Made by a program: the position numbers and the translations under genes. Source: Neobacillus sp. OS1-2 (GTDB lineage: Bacteria > Bacillota > Bacilli > Bacillales > Cytobacillaceae). Taken from it: 64,000 nt of DNA. The notes under the pieces are model-generated. The model was not told where the DNA came from. It searched no databases and saw only the letters and a program-made list of their open reading frames with translations. Where the stretch lies: contig NZ_CP133265.1 of assembly GCF_030915505.1 (NCBI RefSeq), forward strand, positions 1-64,000. The letters run 5' to 3'. Below are positions 42,968 through 52,342 of this stretch, piece after piece. Numbering within the stretch: position 1 is the stretch's first letter; each line of letters opens with the position of its first letter.

Positions 42968-44305
42968 ATGCATCAGAAAAAGACCTTTCTTGATCCCCCC
43001 AAGATTCTTGTACTTGGATTTGCCGCCATTATTTTAATAGGATCAATTCTATTAACTCTCCCTGTTTCAACAACCAATGGTCAAGGCCTTACATTAGTAA
43101 ACGCCATTTTCACAGCCACATCCGCCACATGTGTCACTGGACTAGTGGTCGTGGATACCGGTACTACATTTACGTTATTTGGCCAATTAGTTATTTTGTT
43201 TATGATTCAAATTGGCGGGCTCGGGTTTATGACGTTTGCCACATTATTTGCCTTTTTATTAGGCAAAAGAATTTCCTTAAAGGAAAGAATTTTACTTCAG
43301 GAATCTTTAAATAATATATCGATGGAAGGGATCGTCAAGTTAGCAAGACGAATATTAATTTTTACTGGTGTCATTGAATTGATCGGTGCAACCCTATTAT
43401 CCATCCGTTTTTCCTTTGATATGCCACTAGGAAAAGCGATTTATTTTGGTATTTTTCACGCAATTTCTAACTTTAACAATGCAGGCTTTGATTTAATGGG
43501 TGAATATCACAGTCTCACTAGCTATGTAGACGATCCGACAGTCACATTAACGGTTAGTTCGTTAATCATAATCGGAGGGATTGGCTTTATTGTCATGAAT
43601 GAGCTATTTGAATATCGAAGCTCAAAGCGATTATCTTTGCATACCAAGATGGTTCTGGCAACAAGTTTAATTTTACTAGCAGTAGGTACAGTAGGTATTT
43701 TCCTTCTGGAATATTCAAATAGATTGACACTAAAACCATTAACCTTTTCAGGGAAAATTCTAGGGGCATTATTTCAATCCGTTACCGCGAGAACTGCAGG
43801 GGCAAATACATTAAATATTGGAGATTTAACGCAGTCCTCACTATTATTAATCATTCTTTTGATGTTTGTCGGTGCTTCTCCAGGATCCACCGGAGGCGGG
43901 ATTAAGACTACTACTTTTACTACATTGATGGGTGCAGTCTGGTCGCAAATTCGTGGGAAAGACGACGTCATTTTTTATCGGCAGCGGATTGCATATGAAA
44001 CGATCTATAAGGCATTGACGGTGACCTTTAGCGGCATGTTTCTAGTCATGCTCATAACACTTATTTTAACAGTATCAGAACATGGGAAAGATTTTTTAGC
44101 CATTATCTTTGAGGTCACATCGGCATTTGCAACCGTCGGGCTTTCGATGGGATTGACACCTGAATTGTCACCAATTGGGAAGGCGATGATTATTCTTACC
44201 ATGTTTGCTGGAAGGGTTGGGCCATTAACGATTGCCTATGCAGTGACAATGCGCAGAAACCCTGATGCTTTCCGTTATCCTAAAGGAAAAATCATGATCG
44301 GTTAG
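42968..44305 (+). CDS. ktrB: Potassium uptake channel subunit KtrB/KtrD
   Basis: The membrane subunit of a Ktr K+ uptake system, 445 aa, the same length as B. subtilis KtrB. Four M1-P-M2 repeats are visible with pore loops such as TATSATCVTGLVVVDTG, SNFNNAGFDLMG and TARTAGANTL, plus the gating intramembrane loop region SPGSTGGGIKTTTF. The ATG at 42968 has GGGAG upstream; the longer frame from 42932 has no site. The partner ktrA starts 30 bp downstream. The order ktrB-ktrA is the reverse of B. subtilis ktrAB. There is no ydaO-type riboswitch upstream. Confidence 0.9.
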   Translation: MHQKKTFLDPPKILVLGFAAIILIGSILLTLPVSTTNGQGLTLVNAIFTATSATCVTGLVVVDTGTTFTLFGQLVILFMIQIGGLGFMTFATLFAFLLGKRISLKERILLQESLNNISMEGIVKLARRILIFTGVIELIGATLLSIRFSFDMPLGKAIYFGIFHAISNFNNAGFDLMGEYHSLTSYVDDPTVTLTVSSLIIIGGIGFIVMNELFEYRSSKRLSLHTKMVLATSLILLAVGTVGIFLLEYSNRLTLKPLTFSGKILGALFQSVTARTAGANTLNIGDLTQSSLLLIILLMFVGASPGSTGGGIKTTTFTTLMGAVWSQIRGKDDVIFYRQRIAYETIYKALTVTFSGMFLVMLITLILTVSEHGKDFLAIIFEVTSAFATVGLSMGLTPELSPIGKAMIILTMFAGRVGPLTIAYAVTMRRNPDAFRYPKGKIMIG

Positions 44306-44334
44306 TTTTTTTCATCAAGGAGGATTTAGGAACT

Positions 44335-44988
44335 ATGGCTAATCAATACGCGGTTATTGGTTTAGGAAGATTTGGGCTTAGCATTGCCAATAAGTTATAT
44401 GAATCCGGACAGGAGGTTCTAGGCTTGGATGTGAATGAGGAACGAGTTGAAGAGTCACATCCATTTGCCACACATTCCGTTATTGCTGATTCCACCGATG
44501 CAGAAGCACTAAAATCGATCGGGATACGTAATTTTGATACTGTGATTGTAGCAATTGGGAATGATATACAAGCTAGCATCCTAACTGTATTACTACTTAA
44601 AGAACTCGGGGTAAAGAATGTGATCGCAAAAGCAATCAACAAACTCCATGGTCAAGTATTAAAAAAGGTTGGTGCAGATTGGGTTGTGTTTCCTGAGCGG
44701 GATATGGGAATCCGCGTTGCCCATCAGCTATTATCACCACATGTCTTGAACTTCATTGAGATTTCAAAAAATTATAGTGTGGAGGAAGTGAAAATTCCGG
44801 ATCGGATGAGGGAAAAAACTTTACGAGAACTAGACTTACGGGCTAGGTTTAATCTTAGTGTCATCGCGATACGTCATAACGACGACATCAATATCTCCCC
44901 TTCACCAGATGAGAAAATAAATTATGGTGATGTATTGGTAGTCATAGGCGAAAATCGAGACCTTGCGAAATTTGCAAATCTCCATTAG
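44335..44988 (+). CDS. ktrA: Potassium uptake regulatory subunit KtrA/KtrC
   Basis: The cytoplasmic octameric-ring protein that gates KtrB. The N-terminal RCK Rossmann domain has GLGRFGLSIANKL (residues 7-19) and the acidic end of strand 2 (LDVNEE) for ATP/ADP or NAD(H); the C-terminal RCK_C domain (about 135-217) is the known c-di-AMP site in this family. The 217-aa length fits (KtrA 222). AAGGAGGATTTAGGAACT precedes the ATG. Terminated by the hairpin at 44995-45032. Confidence 0.92.
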   Translation: MANQYAVIGLGRFGLSIANKLYESGQEVLGLDVNEERVEESHPFATHSVIADSTDAEALKSIGIRNFDTVIVAIGNDIQASILTVLLLKELGVKNVIAKAINKLHGQVLKKVGADWVVFPERDMGIRVAHQLLSPHVLNFIEISKNYSVEEVKIPDRMREKTLRELDLRARFNLSVIAIRHNDDINISPSPDEKINYGDVLVVIGENRDLAKFANLH

Positions 44989-44994
44989 TTTCGA

Positions 44995-45032
44995 AAAAAA
45001 CACACTTCTTTATAAAACTAGAAGTGTGTTTT
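44995..45032. terminator. Bidirectional terminator of ktrBA and fdhA
   Basis: AAAACACACTTC pairs with GAAGTGTGTTTT between convergent genes. Confidence 0.88.
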
Positions 45033-45046
45033 GAATCTTATCACTA

Positions 45047-47110
45047 CTAATTAGTAACCTTTGAAATAGCAACCGCACATGCTTTATATTCTGCTGTCCC
45101 GGAAATAGGGTCATATTCATTTAATGTTAACACGTTTGTAGGTGTTTCACTCCAATGGAAACTCATAAAGACAAGGCCTGGGACCACTTGTTCAGTAACC
45201 TTTGCCTTCACCTCAAGCTCCCCTCTACGGGAACGAACCTGTACTACTTCCCCATCCGTTATCCCAAGTGCCGATGCATCATCTGGATGGATATCAACCG
45301 TTTCTTCTGTTTGTTTCACTTTAACCCCTGAAGCATAGTGGCGTGTCTGTGTATGAGTATTATAGGACTCATAGCGCCGTCCCGTAGTTAACGTAAATGG
45401 GTATTCAACATCAGGCAATTCTAATGGCTCCGTATAATCTACTGGGACAAATGGAGACTTTTTCACGATCGGAAGTTGGTTATGAAAACGTTCATGCATG
45501 ATGAATGTTCCCGGATGGTTTACATCCGGACATGGATAATGGATGCTATATTCTTTTTCAAGCCGCTCATATGAGATACCGCCATACATCTCCCAGGCAA
45601 GCTTTCTCACTTCATTCCAGATTTCTTCACTATTATTATAGTGCATCGGGTAGCCCATTAATGTAGATAGCTCACTCAGAATGACCCAATCTTCTTTCGT
45701 ATTTGGATGGGCATCAACAGCCTTACGGACAAGTTGAATTCTTCGGTCCGTATTCGTATACGTACCATCGACCTCTCCCCATGAACGGGCAGGCAGGACA
45801 ACATCAGCCATTTTTGCGGTTTCAGTCATAAAAATATCCTGGACGATTAACAAATCAAGCATGTCGAAAAGCTTTTTTGTATGATTCATATTTACGTCTG
45901 CAAGGAGCGGGTTTTCTCCAATTATATAGAGAGCCTTAAGCTCGCCCATTTCCAACCGATCGAAGGTACGGGTTTGGGTATCACCCGCTTGCGGATTGAG
46001 TTCTACTCTCCATTCCTTTTCATAACGGGCACGGAATTCCTCATTCGCTAAGCTCATCGCTCCTGTTAATTGGTTAGGAAGACAACCCATATCGCCTGCT
46101 CCTTGGACATTATTTTGACCTCTGAGTGGCATGATTCCTGTCCCTTCCTTTCCAATATTCCCGGTTAATAAGGCAAGATTGGCAATATCAAACACATTGT
46201 TTACTCCGCAATGATGCTCTGTAATCCCAAGTGTATATGCAATCATCGAGCCGCTAGATGTGGCGTACTCTCGCGCTGTAGCAACAATATCTTCGGCACT
46301 TACACCAGTAATCGAGGCTGCATATTCTGGTGAATACAATTCTACTTGTTTTTCTAACCGATCAAAATCAATCGTAAACTGCTCGATAAAGGCAGGATCG
46401 TATAAATTCTCCTTCAGAATAACATGGATAAAAGCATTAATTAAGGCAATATCTGAACCGACATTAATCTGTAAATGGCGATGGGCCACCTTCACCATAT
46501 CTATTTTTCTAGGATCAATGACAATTATTTTGAGTCCTGATTTTACTGCCTTTTTCATACGGTTCGCAATAATCGGATGGGATTCAGTCGTATTTGAACC
46601 CATTAACAGCAATACTTCGGCCTTATCAAAATCTTCAAGAGTATTTGTAGGGAAACCGCTTCCAAAAACAGTTGCCAGACCGGCAACGCTAGGTGCATGT
46701 CACGTTCGGTTACAGCCATCAATATTATTACTGTGGATAACCGTCCTCATAAATTTTTGGGTAATAAAATTGGATTCATTCGTACTTCGTGCGCAAGCAA
46801 ACATGCTAATCGCATTAGAACCCCATTTCGTTTTAATCCCCGATAATTTTTCAGCAATAAATTCATAGGCTTCTTTCCAAGTCGTTTCGACCAGCTGACC
46901 GGCTTTACGAATAAGCGGTGATGTTAATCTATTATTAGCATGGACATACTCATAGGCAAATGCACCTTTTACACATGTCTGCCCTTTGTTCACTGTTGCT
47001 TCTTTATCGCCGCGGATTTTTATAATTTTGTTGTCTTTCACTTCTACGATTAAGCCGCAGCCAGTACCACAGTATCCACAGATTGTTTTTATCAAACTTA
47101 CTTCACCCAC
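45047..47110 (-). CDS. fdhA: Formate dehydrogenase alpha subunit, selenocysteine-containing (in-frame TGA)
   Basis: A 687-aa Mo/W-bis-MGD enzyme that oxidises formate to CO2. The N-terminus binds one 4Fe-4S cluster (CGYCGTGC...GQTCVKG). The frame is interrupted once, by TGA at 46702-46700 (codon 137), in DGCNRT-U-HAPSVAG, exactly the catalytic Sec/Cys of FdhF (Sec140 in E. coli), with the conserved His after it. A SECIS-like hairpin follows and the frame continues perfectly to the molybdopterin-dinucleotide domain (about 570-687). The start is GTG with AGGGAGGG 7 nt upstream. It lacks the ferredoxin-like N-terminal extension of B. subtilis YrhE/YjgC. Without tRNA-Sec and SelB the product would stop at 136 aa. 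Confidence 0.9.
46665..46702 (-). promoter_or_regulatory. UGA codon and SECIS-like hairpin of fdhA
   Basis: On the minus strand UGA is followed by 17 nt and then CGGUCUG. GUUGCC (46687-46682) pairs with GGCAAC (46676-46671) to present GGUCU in the loop. In E. coli fdhF the SelB-binding loop AGGUCU also begins 17 nt after UGA. Confidence 0.85.
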
Positions 47111-47220
47111 TATTTTCCCTCCCTAAAATAACCTTATTTACTATCTATATAATAATATTAATCTATTTATTGCGTTTAAAGGCTCCTTTTGTTCAAAAAA
47201 TTATGTCTTTTTTTCAAAAA

Positions 47221-49396
47221 ATAAAGTAGGGAAACCTCTTTCGAGGCTTCCCCCTTATCAAACCGTACGTGCCCTATTAAGGCATACGGCTTACCAATGT
47301 GTTACAAATGGTCAATACGTTGCCAATCTTTGAGCATATTTCATTTTGCGGACACGGTCAGGAGTATAATACTCTTGACCCTTTTCTTTTGCCTTTAGGA
47401 TTCGTCTTTCCTGTTCTTTCTTTTGCTTTTCTTTCATTCGAAGAATGTAACTTTCTAGAGAAAAGCCATATATCTTGTGGTAGTAATACCAGTATGAAGG
47501 GATAAGTCCAATAATAGCAAAGAACTCATTATTCCATTTTGTTTTCATCGCATGACCTTTTCTTTGGCTAGGGTGTTTGTGAATCATGGCTACTCTTAAC
47601 CTTTGTCGAATATAGCCATCTATCGCAAGTAGTTCTTTCCCAAATGCTTTAAAGAAGCATGAACTGTTAAATCCGTGTTCTTCATTTGCCTTAATTGCTT
47701 TATAAATATTGAGAAAATAGTTTACTTTTCCTCGAATCACTGGGTTAACATACTCAATCCACTTTTCCTTACTCAGAGTGAGTGTTTTCTTCGTCTTGAC
47801 TTTGATTTTCTGGCGAAAATCATTCCAAGTTGATTCTTTCGGTTTAGCTATATAGTATGGCTTACCATCCTTCTTGCGTTTTCTCCAGTGTTCGAAAGTG
47901 AATCCCATAAAGTCAAAGTCATCATCATCGAAGTTTACAAATTTTGTTTTCTCCGTTGCAAGTTCCAACCCAAGTTCGGCTAATTTCCTTTTCGTAATAT
48001 CTGCCGCTCTCTTTATGTCTTCTTTGGTTTTTGCGAATAACAAAAAGTCATCGGCGAATCTTACAAAACGAATATTGTTTTCAGCCCAGATCCAATCAAG
48101 TTCATTTAAATATACGTTCGCTAGTAACGGAGAAATAACCCCTCCTTGCGGAGTGCCGGTATCTGTTGAGTGAAATTTACCTTCTTCCATATAACCAGCT
48201 TTTAGCCACAACCAAATCATATCTAACACTGTACCATCTGCGATGTATTTATTTAATACTCTCATCAGCTTCTTATGTGGGATATTATCGAAAAAGCCTT
48301 TAATATCTGCATCGAAGATGTAATTATATCCTTGTTCGATATTCGCCATGATTATTTGCAGGACACGTTCTGCACCAACATTTGGTCTGTATCCACATGA
48401 CCATTTGTGAAAGATATCCCTTTCGAATTTCGGCTGAAGTACATTTACTATTGCCTGTTGGACAATTCTATCTTCAATATTCGGAATGCCTAAGGGTCGC
48501 TTTTTGCCATTTTTCTTAGGAATATAATGTCTTCTTACTGGTGACGGCTTATACTCTTTATTTCTCAGTCTCTGTAGAAGCGAGTCCAGATTTTCATCTA
48601 AGTGATATCTATAGCTGTCAATTGTTTCGCCATCAATACCACCTGACCCGTTGTTGGCTTCTACCTTTTCCCAAGCAGCTTTTAGCCTTCTGTCGAAAAG
48701 TATTTGTCCATAAATACTATGCCATTTGAATTTTAACGTATGATTCATTACATATTCCGCACCCTTCATTGTGTACATTCAGTTCGTTTATACCGAGGTA
48801 TCGTTTTCTGTTAACATTACACATCTTTACAGATGTGGAGCCACAAGGTCGTTCCCCTTCCGTTCATGCATGGTTTAGTCCATACACTACTTCCGTACTA
48901 TGAGAACGTCTGACTTCTCCATTCACATCTAGCATTTCGGATTACCCTTATAGGTAGATGTCCCTTTGGGTTGGAATGGAGACCTCACGGGGTCATCGCA
49001 CCTTCCTTCTAAACATACCCAGCACCATCACTTGATAAATTGCCTCTATCCGGCTGATTCATTGGTATAGAGACCACTAATGTTATAGTGGGCTTCCCAT
49101 TATATTCGCATAGTCGCCAACTTACCCTGCCGCCGTGCTTCACACTTATTGCATTTGGGTCTGCTTATCCGACTGCGGGTCTCTCGATTGTCCGCATCTC
49201 CTTCAGACATCACCTCACGGTGATGCCCTAGATTAGTCTTCACTAGTTGTATCAGCACTCTAGTGGAAGGATTTTCACCTTCGGGAAAACGAGTCTTCTA
49301 GGATTCGGGAGCCGTGTTTATCGCAATAACGTACTCCAACCTTTAACAACTCATTCAGTGCAGTTCTACTGCACAAGGTACGACTGCCTGTCGCAC
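47221..49396 (-). mobile_element. Group II intron, copy 2 (full length)
   Basis: A second copy, identical as far as I can read to 2-2177 and in the same orientation (constant offset 47219). The 5' end GTGCGAC is at 49396-49390 and the 3' end TTTAT at 47225-47221, followed by the exon TTTTTGAAAAA. It is inserted immediately behind the terminator of the PAS-kinase gene (49402-49426); the last eight bases before the intron (TTTTATTT) are the same as at copy 1. Its 3' end is only 110 bp from the fdhA start codon, so it lies between a terminator and a gene without breaking either. Absence of divergence implies recent movement or gene conversion. Confidence 0.93.
47312..48778 (-). CDS. ltrA: Group II intron reverse transcriptase/maturase, copy 2
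   Basis: The same 488-aa protein as the copy at 93-1559, with no amino-acid difference. Intact RT blocks (TGTPQGGVISPLLAN, FADD) and no HNH domain. Either copy could splice and mobilise both introns in trans. Transcription is expected to come through leaky read-through of the kinase terminator or from a promoter inside the ribozyme; none is evident. Confidence 0.95.
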   Translation of the reverse strand: MYTMKGAEYVMNHTLKFKWHSIYGQILFDRRLKAAWEKVEANNGSGGIDGETIDSYRYHLDENLDSLLQRLRNKEYKPSPVRRHYIPKKNGKKRPLGIPNIEDRIVQQAIVNVLQPKFERDIFHKWSCGYRPNVGAERVLQIIMANIEQGYNYIFDADIKGFFDNIPHKKLMRVLNKYIADGTVLDMIWLWLKAGYMEEGKFHSTDTGTPQGGVISPLLANVYLNELDWIWAENNIRFVRFADDFLLFAKTKEDIKRAADITKRKLAELGLELATEKTKFVNFDDDDFDFMGFTFEHWRKRKKDGKPYYIAKPKESTWNDFRQKIKVKTKKTLTLSKEKWIEYVNPVIRGKVNYFLNIYKAIKANEEHGFNSSCFFKAFGKELLAIDGYIRQRLRVAMIHKHPSQRKGHAMKTKWNNEFFAIIGLIPSYWYYYHKIYGFSLESYILRMKEKQKKEQERRILKAKEKGQEYYTPDRVRKMKYAQRLATY

Positions 49397-49427
49397 AAAT
49401 AAAAACGAGGGAAAATCCCTCGTTTTA
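49397..49427 (-). terminator. Terminator of the PAS kinase gene, intron insertion target
   Basis: AAAACGAGGG pairs with CCCTCGTTTT on the minus strand, followed by TTTATTT and then directly by the intron. Confidence 0.88.
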
Positions 49428-51575
49428 AGCAATCTTTGTGGGTAATAATATATTGAAGGTTGTTCCTTTATTTGGCTCACTTTCAACAAATACTTTCCCA
49501 TTATGACTTTCAATAATTTTAAAACTAACCATTAATCCCAGACCATTTCCATTACGCTTCGTAGTGTAAAACGGTTCACCTAGCTTCTGCAATTTATCTT
49601 TCGGGATCCCGACACCTGAGTCCTGAATTGAAATCTGCACATTGTTATCCTGTATCGCCGTTTTCACAAGTAAGTCTCCGCCATTTGGCATCGCTTCGAT
49701 TCCGTTTTTAATAAAGTTTAGGAAAACTTGCTTTAATCTGTTCTCATCACATTCAATTTGAATAATTTCGTGATTACAATTAAAGGATAAGCGGACATTC
49801 TTCTTTCTTGCTTCAAATTCAAGCAGTGACACCACGTTTCTTATCACCGGAACAACATTCTTTTCCTCTAATTCAACTGCCTTTGGTTTCGCTAACACCA
49901 TAAAATCCTCAACAATCGTATTAACCCGGTCAATTTCATCAAGAATGATATTTAAAAACTCCATCCGTTCTGGATCTTTTTCATCTAACTGTAAAAATTC
50001 GGTATACCCTTTCATCGATGTAAGCGGATTGCGTATTTCATGAGCGACCCCCGCAGCCAATTGACCCACGGCAGCAAGCTTATCTTGGCGATGGAGTACC
50101 TCTTCAGTTTTCTTCCGTTCTGTAATATCATTTCGAATGGCAAGATACTGGTATGGTTTGGCCTGATCATTTAAAAATGGAACGATCGTCGTATCTACCC
50201 AATAATAGGTTCCATCTTTGGCCTTATTCCTAATTTCCCCTTTCCAAACATTCCCCTCACCGATTGTTTTCCAAAGGTTCTTGAAAAAGTCCTTCGGGTG
50301 ATAGCCTGAATTTAGGATTCTATGGTCCATACCAATGATTTCTTCGCGGCTGTATTTTGAAATTTCACAGAATTTTTCATTTACGCTGGTAATTTTCCCT
50401 CTGGCATCCGTAAATGCAACAATCGACGATTGATCAAGAGCAAATTTGATATCAACATTTTCTTTGATGGTTTCTCTTAGATTTTCTTCAGCTTTTTTTC
50501 GCTTAGAGATATCCGAGCGAATAGCAATATATTGGACGGGTTTACCTTTTTTATTTAAAAAAGGGACAATCGTAGTATCCACCCAATAAAAGGAACCGTC
50601 CTTCGCTTTATTACGGATTTCCCCGCGCCAAATCTGACCAGCCTGGATCGTTTTCCATAACTGTTGAAAGAATTCCTTTGGATGATACCCTGAGTTTAAT
50701 ATCCTGTGGTTTTTGCCAATAATCTCTTCTTTTTGATACTTGGATATCTCCTCAAATTTATCATTTACAAAGGAAATGTTCCCATACCGGTCAGTAATTG
50801 CTACAATAGTCGATGCATCCAGTGCAGCCTTTATATCCTTTAGATTGGTATCGGTTGCAGCTAATTGTTTACTAATCAACATACTCGAAATAATGAGGCC
50901 GCCAGTGATTAAGACTGAAACAAATAACACCAAAAAGATAAAGAAGGGGCTATCTGTGTTTGAGCTCTGTACCACCTCACTTGTGGTAGTTGCTGCCCGT
51001 TTTAATAGGAAATGGCCTTCAGTAATAGCCCCAGATATAATCAGCGCACTGACCGGTTTTAACCAAGACTGATGACCTTGTGAATAACTTGACGAAAAAA
51101 GGATCCATAAAGAAAATAAAAATGAGCCAAAAATGACAAATCCCGAAAAAAGCAGCAGCAATACGTTATACTTAATGCTTACGTCCATAGCATATAAACC
51201 GATTACTTGAATCGCTATGACGGCTAAGGTTAAAAATGAACTGCCAATAAGTAAATGCGGCAATCTAATCGTTTTTCCAAAAAGGGCCAAAAACGCCATA
51301 CCGGTAAACGCAATACCGATAAAAATTGATAGAATCGTCAGTGGAATATGATAGCTGGCAAGCCGATTTGTATCTGCAGAAATGAGTGCCATAAAATTCA
51401 TGACCCAAATTCCAATTCCCATGGATAATGAACCGCCAAGGAACAGAAGTCGTTTATTTTGGTTGGAAGACCTTATTAAAGTAAACATATCTAATGATGT
51501 ATATGACGCCATAATGGTTAAACCAATAGCAATAACAATAAAGTACGGGTGAAACGTTCCTAGTAGTGCATTCAT
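49425..51575 (-). CDS. Membrane sensor histidine kinase: degenerate MHYT, two PAS, HisKA, HATPase
   Basis: A 716-aa sensor kinase. The N-terminus (to about 240) has seven hydrophobic segments with the MHYT-domain layout (ASYTSLDMF; GGSLSMGIGIWVMNF; VIQVIGLYAMD), but the MHY/MHF histidines are replaced (MNF, QV). Two near-identical PAS/PAC repeats follow (about 255-370 and 378-490, each with GKNHRILNSGYHPKEFF-like loops). Then come HisKA (AAGVAHEIRNPLTSMKGYTEF, phosphorylated His) and HATPase (NFIKNGIEAMPNGG; DSGVGIPKDKL; GLGLMV). It resembles Bacillus phosphorelay kinases that feed Spo0F (inference). No response regulator is adjacent. The start at 51575 follows AGGAGGG. Confidence 0.87.
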   Translation of the reverse strand: MNALLGTFHPYFIVIAIGLTIMASYTSLDMFTLIRSSNQNKRLLFLGGSLSMGIGIWVMNFMALISADTNRLASYHIPLTILSIFIGIAFTGMAFLALFGKTIRLPHLLIGSSFLTLAVIAIQVIGLYAMDVSIKYNVLLLLFSGFVIFGSFLFSLWILFSSSYSQGHQSWLKPVSALIISGAITEGHFLLKRAATTTSEVVQSSNTDSPFFIFLVLFVSVLITGGLIISSMLISKQLAATDTNLKDIKAALDASTIVAITDRYGNISFVNDKFEEISKYQKEEIIGKNHRILNSGYHPKEFFQQLWKTIQAGQIWRGEIRNKAKDGSFYWVDTTIVPFLNKKGKPVQYIAIRSDISKRKKAEENLRETIKENVDIKFALDQSSIVAFTDARGKITSVNEKFCEISKYSREEIIGMDHRILNSGYHPKDFFKNLWKTIGEGNVWKGEIRNKAKDGTYYWVDTTIVPFLNDQAKPYQYLAIRNDITERKKTEEVLHRQDKLAAVGQLAAGVAHEIRNPLTSMKGYTEFLQLDEKDPERMEFLNIILDEIDRVNTIVEDFMVLAKPKAVELEEKNVVPVIRNVVSLLEFEARKKNVRLSFNCNHEIIQIECDENRLKQVFLNFIKNGIEAMPNGGDLLVKTAIQDNNVQISIQDSGVGIPKDKLQKLGEPFYTTKRNGNGLGLMVSFKIIESHNGKVFVESEPNKGTTFNILLPTKIA

Positions 51576-51599
51576 TAACCAGCATCCCTCCTGGTACAC

Positions 51600-51834
51600 A
51601 ATGATTCTACTATGATTGTAATGTAAAGTTTACGTGTATGGAAGAACTATTTGCTAAGCGCAATCATTTATTTTTAATAAGAACATTCATAGAGGTTTCG
51701 TGATAAAAGACTTATTTTTTAAAAAACTTCAGTTTTTTTTTAAAAAAGTCTACACATTTTTGTTTTTTTTGTTTATACTGTACTATAACAAGATGGAATA
51801 AAATAAACTGTATTACTAAAGGAGGAGTTATAAA
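51600..51834. promoter_or_regulatory. Divergent promoter region of the kinase and yhfH
   Basis: AT-rich, with long T-runs at 51715-51775. A plus-strand -10-like TACTATAACA at about 51779-51788 precedes the yhfH-like gene. There is no other feature. Confidence 0.4.
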
Positions 51835-51969
51835 ATGTTAATGAGTCCAGTAGAATTTTTCCGTAACCTACCAAAAAAGGAATGTCCAGAATGTGGTCAG
51901 CATATGGAGGAACAAGCCGAAAGTTACTTAATGGAATGTGATCGCTGCTTATCGAAAAGAGAAGAATAA
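51835..51969 (+). CDS. YhfH family small zinc-finger protein, 44 aa
   Basis: A 44-aa protein with two CxxC pairs (CPECGQ and CDRCLS), probably binding one Zn2+. The pattern SPVEFFRNLPKKECPECG...EEQAESY matches the short YhfH family of Bacillus, whose function is unknown. An excellent ribosome-binding site (AAAGGAGGAG, 8 nt before the ATG) and a terminator at 51978-52004 make it an independent gene. Confidence 0.85.
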   Translation: MLMSPVEFFRNLPKKECPECGQHMEEQAESYLMECDRCLSKREE

Positions 51970-51977
51970 CGATGAAG

Positions 51978-52004
51978 GCTCTCCGGATTGCGGAGAGCTT
52001 TTCT
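51978..52004 (+). terminator. Terminator of the yhfH-like gene
   Basis: GCTCTCCG pairs with CGGAGAGC, then TTTTCTTC. Confidence 0.88.
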
Positions 52005-52097
52005 TCTGCTTTCAATATATTTCCGTTTTGGAGATAAATCGCCAAGTATAAACCTTTTTCACTAAGCAAATCCTTATATCTAAGGAGATGAAGTTGC

Positions 52098-52283
52098 ATG
52101 GCTAAAAAGAATGATTATTTAACACCGGCGGCTAAGGAACCACAAGTGACGATAGAGAATGGGTCGATTTATCCAAATAAAAGGAATATTGCCGGGGATT
52201 CTGTTGATGAGCATAAGCTTCTCGAAGAAGCAAACAGCATTATTGCCGGGGATGAGATTCACCAGCAAAACGAAAATCTTTAA
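52098..52283 (+). CDS. Small hypothetical protein, 61 aa
   Basis: A 61-aa acidic, hydrophilic protein (MAKKNDYLTPAAKEPQVTIE... ending SIIAGDEIHQQNENL) with AAGGAGATG before the start and a terminator at 52297-52326. I recognise no family. The repeated IAGD motif (residues 31-34 and 49-52) is its only visible peculiarity. It may be a spore or stationary-phase protein, but nothing proves this. Confidence 0.65.
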   Translation: MAKKNDYLTPAAKEPQVTIENGSIYPNKRNIAGDSVDEHKLLEEANSIIAGDEIHQQNENL

Positions 52284-52296
52284 AAACAAAAAATAA

Positions 52297-52326
52297 AAAG
52301 ACTGTCCCATTATGATGACAGTCTTT
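52297..52326. terminator. Bidirectional terminator
   Basis: AAAGACTGTC pairs with GACAGTCTTT between convergent small genes. Confidence 0.85.
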
Positions 52327-52342
52327 GATAACAGGATTCTTT

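Noticed and set aside
46260-47110. Reading fdhA as a frameshifted or truncated pseudogene (46700-47110 plus 45047-46612)
   Set aside because: The two parts are in the same frame, the only interruption is TGA at the Sec/Cys position, and a SECIS-like hairpin follows.
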